In this document: piece after piece, positions 55,252-63,840 of the stretch
Layout of the letters: every line of letters begins with the position of its first letter
Numbering within the stretch: the stretch's first letter is position 1
Source of the DNA: an uncultured Methanobrevibacter sp.
GTDB taxonomy: Archaea; Methanobacteriota; Methanobacteria; Methanobacteriales; Methanobacteriaceae
Assembly (NCBI GenBank): GCA_900314635.1
Contig: OMVY01000004.1
Location: forward strand, 190,878-254,877
Length of the DNA stretch: 64,000 nucleotides
Direction of reading: 5' to 3'
Notes under the pieces: model-generated
Seen by the model: the letters and a program-made list of their open reading frames with translations, nothing else
The model's database searches: none
What the model was told of the DNA's origin: nothing
Translations under genes and position numbers: made by a program

Positions 55252-55533
55252 TTATAAATTTAAAGCTTCCTTCATTTCATTTTCCTTAAAGCCTATCAAG
55301 ACGGTTTCCCCATTAATGACGAGGGTTGGAAATGAAATCTTTTCATTGTATTTTTGAACTTCCTTTACTGTTTCGTTTCTTTCATCGCCTGAAGTCAAAT
55401 CCACATAGATAAAGTCAAATTCAACATTGTTGTTCATAAGGAAGTCTTTAACTTTCTTGCACCAGCCGCATGTGCTTAATGCAAAAAGCAGGACTTCTCC
55501 TTTGTTTTCACCATCCACATGTGTCAGATTCAT
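55252..55533 (-). CDS. glutaredoxin-like protein
   Basis: A 93-residue thioredoxin-fold protein. LFALSTCGWCKKVKDFL has a C-G-W-C active site, and FPTLVINGETVLIGFKENEMKEAL has the cis-proline and the glutathione/thiol loop of glutaredoxin/NrdH-like proteins. In methanogens such proteins are reduced by FTR-type reductases rather than by glutathione, which the organism lacks. The FTR-rubredoxin gene follows at 50 bases. AGGAGG just precedes the ATG. Confidence 0.92.
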   Translation of the reverse strand: MNLTHVDGENKGEVLLFALSTCGWCKKVKDFLMNNNVEFDFIYVDLTSGDERNETVKEVQKYNEKISFPTLVINGETVLIGFKENEMKEALNL

Positions 55534-55931
55534 ATAAAACCTCCTTTATTAATACTATTTTGCAATTAGTATAAATATATTGCTTTAACTGTCTTTAAAG
55601 TATGTGAATTAAAAATTGAATTCATTAAATATCTGGAACTTTTTGAAAAATTAGATGTTATCTCTTAACAATGGAAAAAAATTGTATTTTTATTAAATGA
55701 GATTTAATCATTTTTACTTGAATTAAATCAAGTTAATTTTAATTTAAGCAATTTAAAACCGTTTATTTTAAATACTATAAAATCATATGTCTTATTATAA
55801 CATAAAGTTTATTTTAATTTAAGTAAATTTGAATTAAGTTAATTATATTTGATAAATGCTTATGATAATTTTACTTGGAGGAAAATTTTATTATTGGAAT
55901 ATAAATCTTATTTGGAGAAAATGGTGTAAAA
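55534..55931. other. intergenic region upstream of thiC
   Basis: About 400 bases. I looked for a TPP riboswitch in front of thiC and saw none of its conserved loops. AT-rich runs such as 'aatttaag' recur four times between 55740 and 55840 without clear symmetry. The thiC ribosome site is GGTG at about 55924. Confidence 0.5.
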
Positions 55932-57236
55932 ATGACTCAGATAGAAGATGCAAAAAAAGGTATTTTAACAGAGGAAATGAAACATGTGGCTAAGATAGAA
56001 AACAAGTCAGAAGATTTCATTTTAAGATCAGTCGCTAACGGAACAATCGTAATTCCAAGCAATGTCCACAGAGACATAGAAGCTGCAGGTATAGGTGCAG
56101 GCCTTAGAACAAAAGTCAATGCAACTGTTGGAACTTCAACAGACATCGTCAACTTCGACGAGGAAGTTCAAAAGGCTCAAATCGCCATAGACCATGGAGC
56201 AGACTGTCTCATGGAGCTAAGCATAGGCGGAGACATGAATGTGATAAGAAGAAGGGTCCTTGACATGTCTCCTATCCCAGTAGGTTCAGTTCCAGTATAC
56301 CAGGCAGCTATTGAATCCATCAGGGAAAAAGGCTCAGTAGTCGACATGGATGAAGACGACTTGTTCAATGCTATTGAAAAACAGGCAAAGGACGGAATCG
56401 ACTTCATGGCTATCCATTCAAGCATCAACATTGAAACCCTCACAAGACTTAAAAGGCAGGGAAGAGTAACCGGACTCGTATCCAGAGGAGGTTCCTTCAT
56501 GAGCGGATGGATTGTTGAAAACCAGAGGGAGAATCCATTGTATGAAAACTTCGATTATGTTCTTGAAATTGCTAAGGAGCATGATGTGGTATTGTCCCTT
56601 GCAAACGGTATGAGAGCAGGTTCAATTGCAGATTCAACCGACAGGGCTCAGATTCAAGAACTGATTATTCTTGGTGAATTGATTGACAGGTCCCGTGAAG
56701 CTGGGGTTCAATGTATGATTGAAGGACCTGGACATATTCCAATCAATGAGATTCCAACTAATGTCATGATTCAGAAGAAGATGTGTTCCAACGCACCGTT
56801 CTACATGCTCGGACCTATTGTATGTGATGTCGCACCTGGATATGACCATATCGTATCCGCTATCGGAGCCGCTGAATCAGCAAGAGCTGGAGCAGACTTC
56901 ATCTGCTATGTAACTCCTGCAGAGCACCTTGCTCTTCCAACTCCTGAAGATGTAAAAGAAGGAGTAATCGCTACTAGAATAGGAGCATACGCAGGTGACT
57001 TGTCTACTGGAGCAGTAGACGGCTCACAAGACCTTGCAATGGCAGAAGCACGTAAGAGACTTGACTGGCAGGCTCAATACAATGCTGCAATGTTCCCGGA
57101 AGCTGCAAGTGCAAAAAGGAATCAGAGACCTCCTGAAGACGATGATGCTTGTACAATGTGCGGTGACTACTGTGCAATCAAGATTGTAAACAACTGGCTT
57201 GACAAGACAGGCGATGATGTATTCGACAATATGTAA
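55932..57236 (+). CDS. thiC: phosphomethylpyrimidine synthase
   Basis: A 434-residue radical SAM enzyme that rearranges 5-aminoimidazole ribotide to the thiamine pyrimidine HMP-P. The C-terminal cluster motif is [12 protein letters not shown], a CxxCxxxxC arrangement bound to SAM. Other blocks are [35 protein letters not shown] and [16 protein letters not shown]. Length matches the archaeal and bacterial core without the N-terminal extension seen in plants. Start ATG 55932. A strong hairpin follows the stop. No other thi gene is adjacent. Confidence 0.97.
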   Translation: MTQIEDAKKGILTEEMKHVAKIENKSEDFILRSVANGTIVIPSNVHRDIEAAGIGAGLRTKVNATVGTSTDIVNFDEEVQKAQIAIDHGADCLMELSIGGDMNVIRRRVLDMSPIPVGSVPVYQAAIESIREKGSVVDMDEDDLFNAIEKQAKDGIDFMAIHSSINIETLTRLKRQGRVTGLVSRGGSFMSGWIVENQRENPLYENFDYVLEIAKEHDVVLSLANGMRAGSIADSTDRAQIQELIILGELIDRSREAGVQCMIEGPGHIPINEIPTNVMIQKKMCSNAPFYMLGPIVCDVAPGYDHIVSAIGAAESARAGADFICYVTPAEHLALPTPEDVKEGVIATRIGAYAGDLSTGAVDGSQDLAMAEARKRLDWQAQYNAAMFPEAASAKRNQRPPEDDDACTMCGDYCAIKIVNNWLDKTGDDVFDNM

Positions 57237-57263
57237 GCAATTAATTTTTTAATTGCTTTTTTT
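57237..57263 (+). terminator. hairpin plus T7 directly after thiC
   Basis: GCAATTAA (57237-57244) pairs with TTAATTGC (57249-57256) across TTTT, followed by TTTTTTT. It begins on the base after the TAA stop. Confidence 0.7.
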
Positions 57264-57320
57264 CTTTTTTTATTTATTTAATTGTTTTTGTAATTTTTGC
57301 TTGTATTGAACTTCTACTAA

Positions 57321-58310
57321 TTACTTGCTGTTTTTCGCATATTCTTCAAGATATTCATCAAACAATTCAAACAGTTCCTTCTGATTATCTATTTGAAAGA
57401 GTCTTCTTTTGACATCTATAGCATTCGGCATGCGGTTTAAATAGAATGAATTAGGACTTCTCATCCTCTTGATCGCCCATTTTTCGCCTTTCAATTCAAC
57501 AAGCATTTCTGTATGCTTCTTCATCATTTTGACCTTCTCTTCCACAGGAACCTCTTCTGGTTCTATTCCGTAATCGATATAATCAATACACTCTTTAATA
57601 ATCCATGGATTGCCAAGAACAGCTCTTCCTATCATGACTGCATCGCAGCCTGTCTCATCAAGCATTCTTTTTGCATCATAGCATGTTTTCACATCTCCGT
57701 TTCCAATGACTGGAATGGAAACAGCATCCTTCACATCTCTTATAAGGGACCAGTCGGCAGGAACTCCATAAGTATCGCAGCCTGTACGTGGATGCAGGGC
57801 TATTGCTGAAGCTCCAGCATCTTCGATAATCTGGCTTATCTCGACGGCGTTTATGCTTTTTGAATCCCATCCGCTTCTGATTTTGACTGTCACAGGTACT
57901 GATGAGCTTTCAACTGCAGCTTCAACCAGGTCGGATACCTTTTGAGGGTCTTTAAGAAGAGCGCTTCCGTTTTGTGAGCGTATAGCCACTTTTGCAACTG
58001 AACAACCCATGTTCAAATCTATTATATCAGGCTTCACCTCATCGCAGATTATCTTGCATGCTTTTTTAACGGATTCAACATCTGAAACAAGTATCTGCTG
58101 GGAGAGAGGCCTTTCATAATCGGTCATGTAGAGGACGTATCTTGACCTGTGGCTGCCGTTTGCAAGGGACTTGTCATGAACCATTTCAGTTTCTATGAGC
58201 CCGCATCCCATTGACTTGACAATTCGGCGGAATGTGGAGTCTCCATACCTTGCCATTGGAGCCAGGACTATCTGATTGTCAATCTTTACATTTCCGATTT
58301 TCCATTTCAT
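57321..58310 (-). CDS. dus: tRNA-dihydrouridine synthase
   Basis: A 329-residue FMN enzyme. VLAPMARYGDSTFRRIVKSMGCGLIETEM opens the barrel, DLNMGCSVAKVAIRSQNGSALLKDP carries the catalytic Cys region (C103-type in MGC), IALHPRTGCDTYGVPADW and VIGNGDVKT are FMN and phosphate contacts. It reduces specific uridines in tRNA D-loops. It belongs to the archaeal Dus group, close to DusB in length. Start ATG 58310. Single gene, convergent with thiC and divergent from the DUF853 gene. Confidence 0.94.
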   Translation of the reverse strand: MKWKIGNVKIDNQIVLAPMARYGDSTFRRIVKSMGCGLIETEMVHDKSLANGSHRSRYVLYMTDYERPLSQQILVSDVESVKKACKIICDEVKPDIIDLNMGCSVAKVAIRSQNGSALLKDPQKVSDLVEAAVESSSVPVTVKIRSGWDSKSINAVEISQIIEDAGASAIALHPRTGCDTYGVPADWSLIRDVKDAVSIPVIGNGDVKTCYDAKRMLDETGCDAVMIGRAVLGNPWIIKECIDYIDYGIEPEEVPVEEKVKMMKKHTEMLVELKGEKWAIKRMRSPNSFYLNRMPNAIDVKRRLFQIDNQKELFELFDEYLEEYAKNSK

Positions 58311-58523
58311 GTTTTCACGTTTTATAAAATAAGTAAAATTAAATCTTTTTTTAAAAGGAATTTTATCTTTTAATGATTAATAAGTAATTTAATAATATCA
58401 TCAAAGCATAATTATTTTATTGTTTTTATATTTTAATTTAGTTATATTTATAATTATAAACCAATAAAACTATAATCAACTAGATTAGATTTAAAAAATT
58501 TTATTTATTCTAAGAGGGATATC

Positions 58524-60095
58524 ATGTATTTAAATAATGAAAATCTGGCATATATCGCTAAAAGTGACAAAGAGATTTACTTAATTCCAAAAATGGCAAA
58601 TCGTCATGGTTTGATTGCAGGTGCCACTGGTACCGGTAAGACAATCACCTTGAAGGTTCTTGCTGAAACATTTTCAGACATGGGAACTCCTGTTTTTCTT
58701 GCAGATGTCAAGGGAGACCTCACCAGCATGATAAAGGCTGGAGACAAGGAAAAGATCCAGGAAAGGCTTGACAAGTTTGGAATAACAGACTTTGAATGCA
58801 AGCCATATCCATCCAGATTCTGGGATGTATATGGAAAGAAAGGCCACAATGTAAGAACCACCATATCTGAAATGGGTCCTGACTTGATTTCAAGGCTTCT
58901 TGAACTTACTGAAGCCCAGGAAGGAGTAATGAATGTGGTATTCAAGGTAGCGGATGACAGAGGCCTTCTTTTAATTGATTTGAAAGACTTGAAATCAATG
59001 GTGAAATATGTATCCGACAACAGCAAGGAGCTTCAAACCACTTATGGAAATGTTTCACCTCAAAGTGCAGGTGCTATTCAGAGAAATCTTTTAAAGCTTG
59101 AACAGGCTGGCGGAGACATATTCTTTGGAGAGCCAAACCTTGATATCTTCGACTGGATCCAATGCAATGAAAACGGCAAGGGATATATCAACATTCTTGA
59201 ATGTTCAGAGCTTGTATTAAGTCCTCTGCTTTATTCCACATTCCTGCTTTGGATGCTTTCAGAGCTGTATGAAAATCTTCCGGAAGTGGGAGACCTCGAC
59301 AAGCCAAAGATGATCTTCTTCTTCGACGAGGCCCATCTTTTATTTGATGATGCGCCAAAGGCTTTGGTTGACAAGGTGGAACAGGTTGTAAGGCTCATCC
59401 GTTCCAAGGGTGTGGGAGTATACTTCATTTCACAAAAGCCTGATGATATTCCTGAAGATGTACTGGCCCAGCTTGGTAATAGAATTCAGCATGCTTTAAG
59501 AGCATATACTCCTAAGGAGCAGAAGGCTATCAAAGCTGCTGCAGAATCATTTAGGGTAAATCCTGCTTTCGATACCAAGACTGTGATTCAGGAGCTTGGT
59601 GTGGGTGAGGCTCTTGTGAGCTTCCTTGATGAGAATGGTGTTCCAACTATTGTAGAGCAGGCAAAGATTCTTCCTCCTCAATCTGCAATGTCTGTTGCAA
59701 GCGACGAGGATGTTCAAGCAGCTATTTTAAGCAGTCCGTTCAATGCCAAATATTCTGCTGCAGTAGACAGGGAGTCCGCCTATGAGATTTTATCTGGAGA
59801 GGCTCAGGCTGCTGAAGAGGCAAAAGCCCAAGAAGAAGCTGCAAAAGCTGAGGCTAAGGCACAGGCTGAAGTTGCAAAGGCTCAAGCAGAGGCTGCAAAG
59901 GCCCAGGCTCAAGCTGCAAAGGCTCAAGCGAAGGCTGAAGCAGAAGCTGCCAAAGCACAGGCACAAGCCAAAAAACAGAAGACAGTTCAGGAAGAGCTTG
60001 TGGACAAGGCAATCAAGACAGCTACTTCTCAGATAGGCCGTGAAATAGGCAAATCAATTTCCCGTGGTATTTTAGGCGGAATGAAATTATTCTAA
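58524..60095 (+). CDS. HerA/DUF853-family ATPase with Ala-Lys-Gln-rich tail
   Basis: A 523-residue hexameric-helicase-like ATPase of the DUF853 (YjgR) family. The Walker A is GLIAGATGTGKTITLK (residues about 30-45) and Walker B is PKMIFFFDEAHLLFD. SQKPDDIPEDVLAQLGNRIQHALRAYTPKE is the arginine-finger region. Residues about 425-490 form a repetitive AAKAQAEAAKAQ coiled coil, then TSQIGREIGKSISRGILGG, a glycine-rich tail. The family is mainly bacterial and its role is unknown; similarity to HerA suggests DNA translocation. The gene starts at ATG 58524 with AGAGGGAT upstream. Confidence 0.88.
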   Translation: MYLNNENLAYIAKSDKEIYLIPKMANRHGLIAGATGTGKTITLKVLAETFSDMGTPVFLADVKGDLTSMIKAGDKEKIQERLDKFGITDFECKPYPSRFWDVYGKKGHNVRTTISEMGPDLISRLLELTEAQEGVMNVVFKVADDRGLLLIDLKDLKSMVKYVSDNSKELQTTYGNVSPQSAGAIQRNLLKLEQAGGDIFFGEPNLDIFDWIQCNENGKGYINILECSELVLSPLLYSTFLLWMLSELYENLPEVGDLDKPKMIFFFDEAHLLFDDAPKALVDKVEQVVRLIRSKGVGVYFISQKPDDIPEDVLAQLGNRIQHALRAYTPKEQKAIKAAAESFRVNPAFDTKTVIQELGVGEALVSFLDENGVPTIVEQAKILPPQSAMSVASDEDVQAAILSSPFNAKYSAAVDRESAYEILSGEAQAAEEAKAQEEAAKAEAKAQAEVAKAQAEAAKAQAQAAKAQAKAEAEAAKAQAQAKKQKTVQEELVDKAIKTATSQIGREIGKSISRGILGGMKLF

Positions 60096-60099
60096 AGAT

Positions 60100-60290
60100 G
60101 AAATAGATTTTTCTAAAAAATGTATTGGATTAAATCTATTCTAAAAAATATATTGGAATTAGATTTTTCTAAAAAATGTATTGGATTAAATCTATTCTAA
60201 AATATAGGGAATTGAATTTATTCTAAAAAATTGGATTAAATTTATTCTAAAATATGGGAATTGAATTTATTCGAAAAATAGAAATAGGAT
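60100..60290. repeat. array of imperfect repeats of an 'attctaaaa...ggattaaat' unit
   Basis: Downstream of the DUF853 gene the string ttctaaaa followed by 'attggattaaat(t/c)tattc' recurs five or six times with spacings of about 30-60 bases and varied indels. It lies between the gene stop and its terminator. Confidence 0.7.
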
Positions 60291-60312
60291 TTATTTATTT
60301 ATAAAAATAGTT

Positions 60313-60336
60313 AAAAAGAGTTTTAAACTCTTTTTT
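60313..60336 (+). terminator. hairpin plus T6 after the repeat array
   Basis: AAAAAGAGTT pairs with AACTCTTTTT around a small TT/AA centre, with the T-run included. It could end transcription from the DUF853 gene, 220 bases after its stop. Confidence 0.6.
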
Positions 60337-60443
60337 ATTAATTTTTTAAAAGTTTTTTACTCTTTTTTATTAATTTTTTAAAGTTACTCTTTTTTTTAAA
60401 AGTTTTTTTCACACTTTTTAATGAACATTTTAATTGAAAATAT

Positions 60444-60923
60444 TCACTTTTTGTAATCCAATTGTTCAAGAACCATTTCAACTGCCTTTGGTATTGCAGC
60501 TTCTACTTCTTCAGACAATCCTATCACAACATCAGGCTCGGTGACTTCCTTAAGCTTGCATCCGACTATCGCTACTTCAACACCCATTCTAGTCAAAGTC
60601 AGAAGGGACTGGTCCAGAGGCACTGCATGTGCTCCTCCATATTCGTTGATTACCATATTGTTTGGTGAGTAGATTCTCAATTCTCCAGGCTCTCCATTGA
60701 ATTCAAGGGCATCTATTACAATCACTTTCTCCCAGGATGGATCTGGAAGTGAGAATATGTACTGGGGAGCTCCAACTCCTCCATCGACAAATTTAGTATC
60801 TTCAGGCATTTCCTTATCAGCAAAATATTCATTCAATGCTTCTATGACGCGAGGACCGAATCCATCATCCTTGAAAAGAATATTTCCACAGCCTACTACC
60901 AGGTTTTTACAACTGTAACTCAT
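60444..60923 (-). CDS. frhD: F420-reducing hydrogenase maturation protease
   Basis: A 159-residue HycI-family endopeptidase. VVGCGNILFKDDGFGPRVIEAL contains the first metal ligand Asp, DALEFNGEPG the second, and GGAHAVPLDQSL the His. It clips the C-terminal tail of the nickel subunit of F420-reducing hydrogenase (FrhA) once NiFe is inserted. Usually frhD lies in the frhADGB operon; here it stands alone and the other genes are not in the window, so the target could be a different NiFe hydrogenase. GAGGAAT precedes the ATG. Confidence 0.88.
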   Translation of the reverse strand: MSYSCKNLVVGCGNILFKDDGFGPRVIEALNEYFADKEMPEDTKFVDGGVGAPQYIFSLPDPSWEKVIVIDALEFNGEPGELRIYSPNNMVINEYGGAHAVPLDQSLLTLTRMGVEVAIVGCKLKEVTEPDVVIGLSEEVEAAIPKAVEMVLEQLDYKK

Positions 60924-61074
60924 ATAATTCCTCTAATCTTTTTATATAATACAATTTAGTCTTAAATACTATATAAAAAGTTTGTTTTAATAACAAAGTT
61001 TCTTGAAATGTATTCGATGATACTTAGTTTAATTATGGGTTTTATTCTAAAGCATTTGATTTTCTAGCTAATGA

Positions 61075-61347
61075 TTAAATTTTTATGTTTATTGAAGCTA
61101 ATTTGGCTACATTAATTATTTCTGAGCGTGGGTATTTGGTCATTTTGTGAATAAAATTTATGTCGTCTGTTTCCTTAAGCATATTGGTAATTACTTGTTT
61201 TCTTTCTTCCATTTTTCCTTCTATTTTTCCTTTTATTTCTCCTTTTATTTCTCCTTCTTTTATTCCTTCTTTTCGTGCGTCTTCTCTTTCGTCTTGTATG
61301 TATCTTGCTCTTATGTCGTTCATCATTGCTCTTATGTCGTTCATCAT
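61075..61347 (-). CDS. free-standing copy of an Rpn C-terminal tail (duplicated)
   Basis: A 90-residue ORF that repeats the adjacent 91-residue tail almost exactly. It encodes MMNDIRA twice, then RYIQDEREDARKEG, a K/E/G/I-rich linker (EGEIKGEIKGKIEGKMEE) and the end ITNMLKETDDINFIHKMTKYPRSEIINVAKLASINIKI. It contains no nuclease domain. It looks like a tandem duplicate of a gene's 3' end that kept its frame. Whether it is translated is open: AAGTGAT sits right before the ATG. Confidence 0.6.
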   Translation of the reverse strand: MMNDIRAMMNDIRARYIQDEREDARKEGIKEGEIKGEIKGKIEGKMEERKQVITNMLKETDDINFIHKMTKYPRSEIINVAKLASINIKI

Positions 61348-61356
61348 ATCACTTAA

Positions 61357-61632
61357 TTAAATTTTTATGTTTATTGAAGCTAATTTGGCTACATTAATTA
61401 TTTCTGAACGCGGGTATTTGGTCATTTTGTGAATAAAATTTATGTCATCTGTTTCATTAAGCATATTGGTAATTACTTGTTTTCTTTCTTCGTTTTTTCC
61501 TTCTATTTTTCCTTCTATTTTTCCTTTTTTTATTCCTTTTATTTCTCCTTTTATTTCTCCTTCTTTTATTCCTTCTTTTCGTGCGTCTTCTCTTTCGTCT
61601 TGTATGTATCTTGCTCTTATGTCGTTCATCAT
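61357..61632 (-). CDS. C-terminal tail of the split Rpn gene, own reading frame
   Basis: A 91-residue ORF in the frame next to the nuclease part. It begins MMNDIRARYIQDEREDARKEG, runs through KEGEIKGEIKGIKKGKIEGKIEGKNEERK and ends KYPRSEIINVAKLASINIKI. In the intact paralogue at 52.5 kb this part is continuous with the nuclease domain. Its ATG overlaps the stop of the upstream part in 'TTATGATGA', so termination-reinitiation could make it as a separate chain, with GAGG 10 bases upstream. Confidence 0.65.
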   Translation of the reverse strand: MMNDIRARYIQDEREDARKEGIKEGEIKGEIKGIKKGKIEGKIEGKNEERKQVITNMLNETDDINFIHKMTKYPRSEIINVAKLASINIKI

Positions 61633-62303
61633 AATTCATAATCCTCATTTGTTTTTACCAGGTCTTCAAAATACCAATCCAAAATATCCCTAATTCCCAC
61701 CTTGTCTTCAGTGTCCTTAACTCCCTGGGCGCAATTTTTAAGTGAAATACTATATAATTTAACTTGGCTATGCTTTTTACTTGTCATGAATGGCAGAAAT
61801 GCTAAATCAAAGAAGTCATAGGGGATTAATTCCTCATTATTCTCAAGTTTCTTGCTTATTCTATTTAAACGTTTGTCTGCATCCATTTCGGTTAACGATA
61901 AGACATCTGCGGTAAACTTTTCTCCTTTTACAATTTCAACTGAAGCCTTTCGGGATTTTAACTCCACAGTGCTTATAAAAAATGGTTCTACAGGCATTCC
62001 ATACTGCAGGCATGCCTTGTTGCAGTAGCCATGGGAGCGAATCAATATTTTTGGTGTAACCCATGAGCTTTGTATCTCCGGGTTAAAAATGAATGGAAGG
62101 TTTTCAGTTTTCTCTATTCCCTCCGGAAGTCTTTTTATGACTGTTATCAGCCCATCTGCTATGCCTTCATTTCCATCGCTGTCCATAATCACAGGGCTCT
62201 TGCATTCTATGACTTCATAATTTTTTCCAATCCAGTCAACCAATGACTGGGGGTACATATCCATAAGCTTTCTTGGAACTTTGTCTTTTGAATGATGCAC
62301 CAT
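61629..62303 (-). CDS. Rpn-family nuclease domain, split from its tail by a frameshift
   Basis: A 224-residue N-terminal part of a third Rpn-family protein. MVHHSKDKVPRKL, NEGIADGLITVI (Asp), FNPEIQSSW (Glu-x-Gln), FFISTVELKSRKA and VKGEKFTADVLSLTEMDADKRL align in order with the 52.5-kb gene. It stops after TNEDYEL at TGA. One additional A near 61631 would restore fusion to the tail as DYELMMNDIRA. So either one base has been lost, or the protein is made as two chains. The nuclease motifs themselves are intact. Confidence 0.75.
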   Translation of the reverse strand: MVHHSKDKVPRKLMDMYPQSLVDWIGKNYEVIECKSPVIMDSDGNEGIADGLITVIKRLPEGIEKTENLPFIFNPEIQSSWVTPKILIRSHGYCNKACLQYGMPVEPFFISTVELKSRKASVEIVKGEKFTADVLSLTEMDADKRLNRISKKLENNEELIPYDFFDLAFLPFMTSKKHSQVKLYSISLKNCAQGVKDTEDKVGIRDILDWYFEDLVKTNEDYEL

Positions 62304-62674
62304 TGGAATTTTTCTCCTATCATTTTTTCTAAAATCTTTTTTTCAACATGTCTTTTTTCAAAAATCATTTTTTATTTTCAAAATGTTTTGTAGTTAATTC
62401 TATGTGCTTGTATTATTTAAATATTTGCTTAAAATACTTGTTAATATTATTAAAGGCTTATAATTTTGTTTTAAACTAAAATAATAATTTAAATCCAAAT
62501 AAATTTTCAATTTTGAAAATTTTTACAAGTTTGTATTATAATTTTCAAATGGTAATAATTTCCAAGTTCATACTTTAATGGCCTGCAGTTATCGCCAAGG
62601 AATTCCACCTATAATTAAATTTTAATACAAGTAGAAATAAACTATCATTAGTTAGATATAATAGGAGTTAAACC
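62304..62674. other. intergenic region between divergent genes
   Basis: About 370 AT-rich bases holding the promoters of the leftward Rpn gene and the rightward TMEM175-like gene. A short GC-richer bit, 'ggcctgcagttatcgccaaggaattcc', at about 62580 has no obvious symmetry. Nothing else was seen. Confidence 0.45.
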
Positions 62675-63625
62675 GTGACAGACAATAAAAAATCAATTCT
62701 TTCCTCATTCAAATGGGGCAGGGATATTGGAATATCTCCAGACCGTCTCATGGCATTTACAGATGGAGTGTTTGCAATTGCAATCACCCTCCTCGTGCTG
62801 GGACTCGAACTGCCTGAGACCAATTTCACATCAGGATATTCCCTATATGCATTCATGCATTCAATACTGCCCTTCATAAGCACAATAAACATAAGCTTCA
62901 TACTTCTTGGAGGATTCTGGATATACCACCATGAATTCGTACGTGTAAAAAGAGTGACCGTGCCATTTTTATGGATCAGCATAATCTATCTGCTTTTTGT
63001 AATGTATCTTCCATTCACAATATCAGTAGTGGGAAGGTATGTTGAATTCGCACAGGCCAACATACTCTTCGGAGTGTCACTGACACTCACTGCATTGTGG
63101 CTTCTCTTTATGTTCTATTTTGCAGAAAAGACAAATATCCTCGAAGAGGACCTGATATTCGACAAGCACTACACATACGAGACAATCACAATAATCATGC
63201 TCCTTGTTGTAGTGGTGTCTCTTCTTTCATATTTCGTATCAGATGTCTTCCAGGGACTCTATCTTCTGATGCCTGTCTATTCATCATTAAGGGCTGTAAG
63301 ACATGAAAGGGTTAAAATCAACAATCAAAGGACTTCAATAGAGGACCTGCTGAGAGAGCCTGCCCAAAAGGACATCATCAATAGGGAAGACGCCGTACTT
63401 GTTCAAACCCTATCACAGCAGTTTTCAGCTCAAAACGAGGAGTCATTTAAAAACGAGATAGAATTCCTTGTAAAGCAGGAGATTCTAATAAAGATCCAGG
63501 AGCTTGGAGACTCCTTTGCACACATGGGCCGTGATGATAAAAACAGAGAAATTGCCGATATGCGAAGAAATATAATGAGCATGGTAGATGAAGCTGTAAG
63601 TGAAGAGCTAAAAAAGTATGAATAG
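62675..63625 (+). CDS. TMEM175-family potassium channel-like protein
   Basis: A 316-residue membrane protein of the DUF1211/TMEM175 family. RLMAFTDGVFAIAITLLVLGLELP is the pore-helix signature (RxxxFSDGVFAIA in the family), followed by five more hydrophobic helices through residue about 200; HHEFVRV and FLWISIIYLLFVMYLPF are typical. Prokaryotic members form tetrameric K+-leak channels. The C-terminal 110 residues are soluble, helical and charged (SIEDLLREPAQKDIINRE...), a coiled-coil extension absent from the smallest members. The start is GTG 62675 with AGGAG 8 bases upstream. Confidence 0.86.
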   Translation: MTDNKKSILSSFKWGRDIGISPDRLMAFTDGVFAIAITLLVLGLELPETNFTSGYSLYAFMHSILPFISTINISFILLGGFWIYHHEFVRVKRVTVPFLWISIIYLLFVMYLPFTISVVGRYVEFAQANILFGVSLTLTALWLLFMFYFAEKTNILEEDLIFDKHYTYETITIIMLLVVVVSLLSYFVSDVFQGLYLLMPVYSSLRAVRHERVKINNQRTSIEDLLREPAQKDIINREDAVLVQTLSQQFSAQNEESFKNEIEFLVKQEILIKIQELGDSFAHMGRDDKNREIADMRRNIMSMVDEAVSEELKKYE

Positions 63626-63681
63626 TATTTTAATTAATTCTTCTTTTAATATTTTTGATACTTTTTATTGTCTGTTATATT

Positions 63682-63840
63682 TTAATTGGTGGTTTCTTTA
63701 ATTATTTTTTATAATTTTTTCTAGCTGTTTTTTTAATTATTTTTTTATAATTTTTTCTAGCTATTTCTTTAATTATTTTTTTATAATTTTTTCTAGCTAT
63801 TTTTTTAATTATTTTTTATAATTTTTTCTAGCTATTTTTT
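63682..63840. repeat. tandem repeat, 36-bp period, about 4.5 copies
   Basis: 'ctagct' recurs at 63721, 63757, 63793 and 63828 within units of 'taattattttttataattttt'. It begins about 55 bases after the TMEM175-like gene stop. The last 160 bases of the window are A/T-rich with no feature. Confidence 0.85.

Noticed and set aside
55534-55931. TPP riboswitch before thiC
   Set aside because: None of the conserved THI-box loops (for example CUGAGA) or a suitable stem pattern can be found in the leader.
61147-61693. Rightward Phe/Ser-rich ORFs opposite the Rpn tails
   Set aside because: Their F/Y/S-rich composition is the antisense of the K/E/G-rich linker; they lack ribosome sites.
62580-62610. 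Possible tRNA or other stable RNA at a GC-richer spot
   Set aside because: No T-loop (GGTTCAAATCC) or cloverleaf arms; no tRNA-like sequence was found anywhere in the window.
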